From contig DJQK01000014.1 in the NCBI GenBank assembly GCA_002437575.1, positions 1 through 5,663 of the forward strand: DNA of 5,663 nt. The letters run 5' to 3'. Shown here piece after piece: positions 5,107 through 5,663 of the stretch (the first letter of the stretch is position 1; each line of letters starts with the position of its first letter). The notes under the pieces were generated by a model that had not been told where the DNA came from, did not search any database, and saw nothing but the letters and a program-made list of their open reading frames with translations. Made by a program: the position numbers and the translations under genes. This DNA comes from Clostridiales bacterium UBA6388. Lineage in GTDB: Bacteria > Bacillota > Clostridia > Oscillospirales > Oscillospiraceae.

Positions 5107-5135
5107 TACCGCGATCAAGAGACTTCTGCTATGAT
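5107..5135 (+). promoter_or_regulatory. Promoter for the SPFH/HflK-like gene
   Basis: TATGAT (5130-5135) preceded by TGC (5127-5129) is a good extended -10 about 60 bases upstream of the ATG at 5195. The -35 position (5107-5112, TACCGC) is poor. It is back-to-back with the DUF4317 operon promoter: the two -10 boxes are only about 47 bases apart, so the two polymerases may compete or share control. Confidence 0.5.
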
Positions 5136-5194
5136 AGAAGGGAACAATTCCCCACCCGATTTCGTCAAACCCTCAAACGCGAAAGGAGCACAGC

Positions 5195-5663
5195 ATGGAA
5201 TACAACGACAACAGCTATTACCCGGGAAATGACGCCGATCCCGGCCCTTCCCGCCCCCAGCGGCCCAAAAAGCGCGGGCTCTGGAAGCTTCTGTGGCTGA
5301 TCCCGGTGGTTCTCATCATCGCGGGTCTGGCGATGGATTCATTTTACACGCTCAAGGAAGACCAGTACGCCGTCATCACGACCTTCGGAAAGCCTGCGAC
5401 CGTCTCGGCCTCGGGTCTTCAGATGAAAATTCCGCTCGTGCAGCGCGTGCACCTCGTGCCGAAGGCCATTCAGGGCTTCCCGCTCGGCTACCGCGCCGGA
5501 AGCGACGAGTCTGTGGACGAAGAGTCTCTCATGATCACGTATGACTACAACTTCGTGAACGTCGACTTTTATATCGAGTACCGCGTCACGGACCCGGTCA
5601 AGTACCTGTATAATTCGAGCGACCCCGTCGGCATTCTCAAGATGCTCTGCCAGAGCTATATCC
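5195..5663 (+). CDS. HflK-like SPFH/band 7 membrane protein (3' end cut by window)
   Basis: The first 156 residues are present; the gene runs off the right edge. The start ATG follows AAAGGAG (5182-5188) by six bases. Residues 1-28 are a polar, proline-rich cytoplasmic tail ending in the basic RPKKRG. Residues 30-47 form one membrane helix, and from about 48 an SPFH/band-7 domain begins: EDQYAVITTFGKPATVSASGLQMKIPL (55-81), then LMITYDYNFVNVDFYIEYRVTDPVKYLYNSSDP (112-144), which matches the conserved L-T-x-D-x-N-x-V-x-V-D-x-x-x-x-Y/W-R-V-x-D-P core of HflK. HflK with HflC forms a large membrane ring that houses and tunes the FtsH protease. Whether an hflC-like partner follows is beyond the window. 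A stomatin or flotillin-like member is a less likely alternative. Confidence 0.85.
   Translation, partial: MEYNDNSYYPGNDADPGPSRPQRPKKRGLWKLLWLIPVVLIIAGLAMDSFYTLKEDQYAVITTFGKPATVSASGLQMKIPLVQRVHLVPKAIQGFPLGYRAGSDESVDEESLMITYDYNFVNVDFYIEYRVTDPVKYLYNSSDPVGILKMLCQSYI

Overview
The window looks like chromosomal DNA from a Gram-positive anaerobe of the class Clostridia, probably near Oscillospirales or Christensenellales. Base composition is GC-rich (clearly above half by eye). Genes start with strong AGGAG-type ribosome binding sites. The protein families (DUF4317, the conserved clostridial TIM-barrel 'hydrolase', an HflK-like SPFH protein) are typical of gut Clostridia. The taxonomic guess rests on family knowledge only; there is no rRNA or other marker here.

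Layout from left to right. Positions 1-60 are strikingly AT-rich and hold a strong promoter that fires leftward out of the window, overlain by operator-like direct repeats. Positions 292-1215 (minus strand) encode a ketopantoate-reductase-like NAD(P)-binding protein that seems to lack the family's catalytic lysine. It has its own promoter (1328-1356) and a leader of about 105 nt. Divergent from it, positions 1587-2255 (plus strand) encode a complete TIM-barrel-like protein of unknown reaction. The 315-base gap after it holds a 165-bp element with long inverted termini (2274-2438), a separate hairpin (2457-2496) and a perfect 21-bp-stem bidirectional terminator (2524-2569).

Positions 2571-5042 (minus strand) form a compact three-gene operon read right to left: DUF4317 protein, nucleoside phosphorylase of the uridine phosphorylase type, and flavodoxin-fold NAD(P)H oxidoreductase. 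The last two genes overlap by 4 nt (ATGA). A promoter at 5077-5106 and the terminator at 2524-2569 bracket the operon. Divergent from it, starting at 5195 (plus strand) and cut by the window end, is a membrane-anchored SPFH/band-7 protein resembling HflK.

How the genes work together: the nucleoside phosphorylase and the flavoprotein are probably translationally coupled, and share a transcript with DUF4317. No known pathway ties the three together. The other genes are separate transcription units. I see no phage, CRISPR, toxin-antitoxin or biosynthetic cluster, and no full transposase. The least ordinary items are the 165-bp structured repeat-like element, the operator-like left edge, and the recurring TGC-TATRNT extended -10 promoters.
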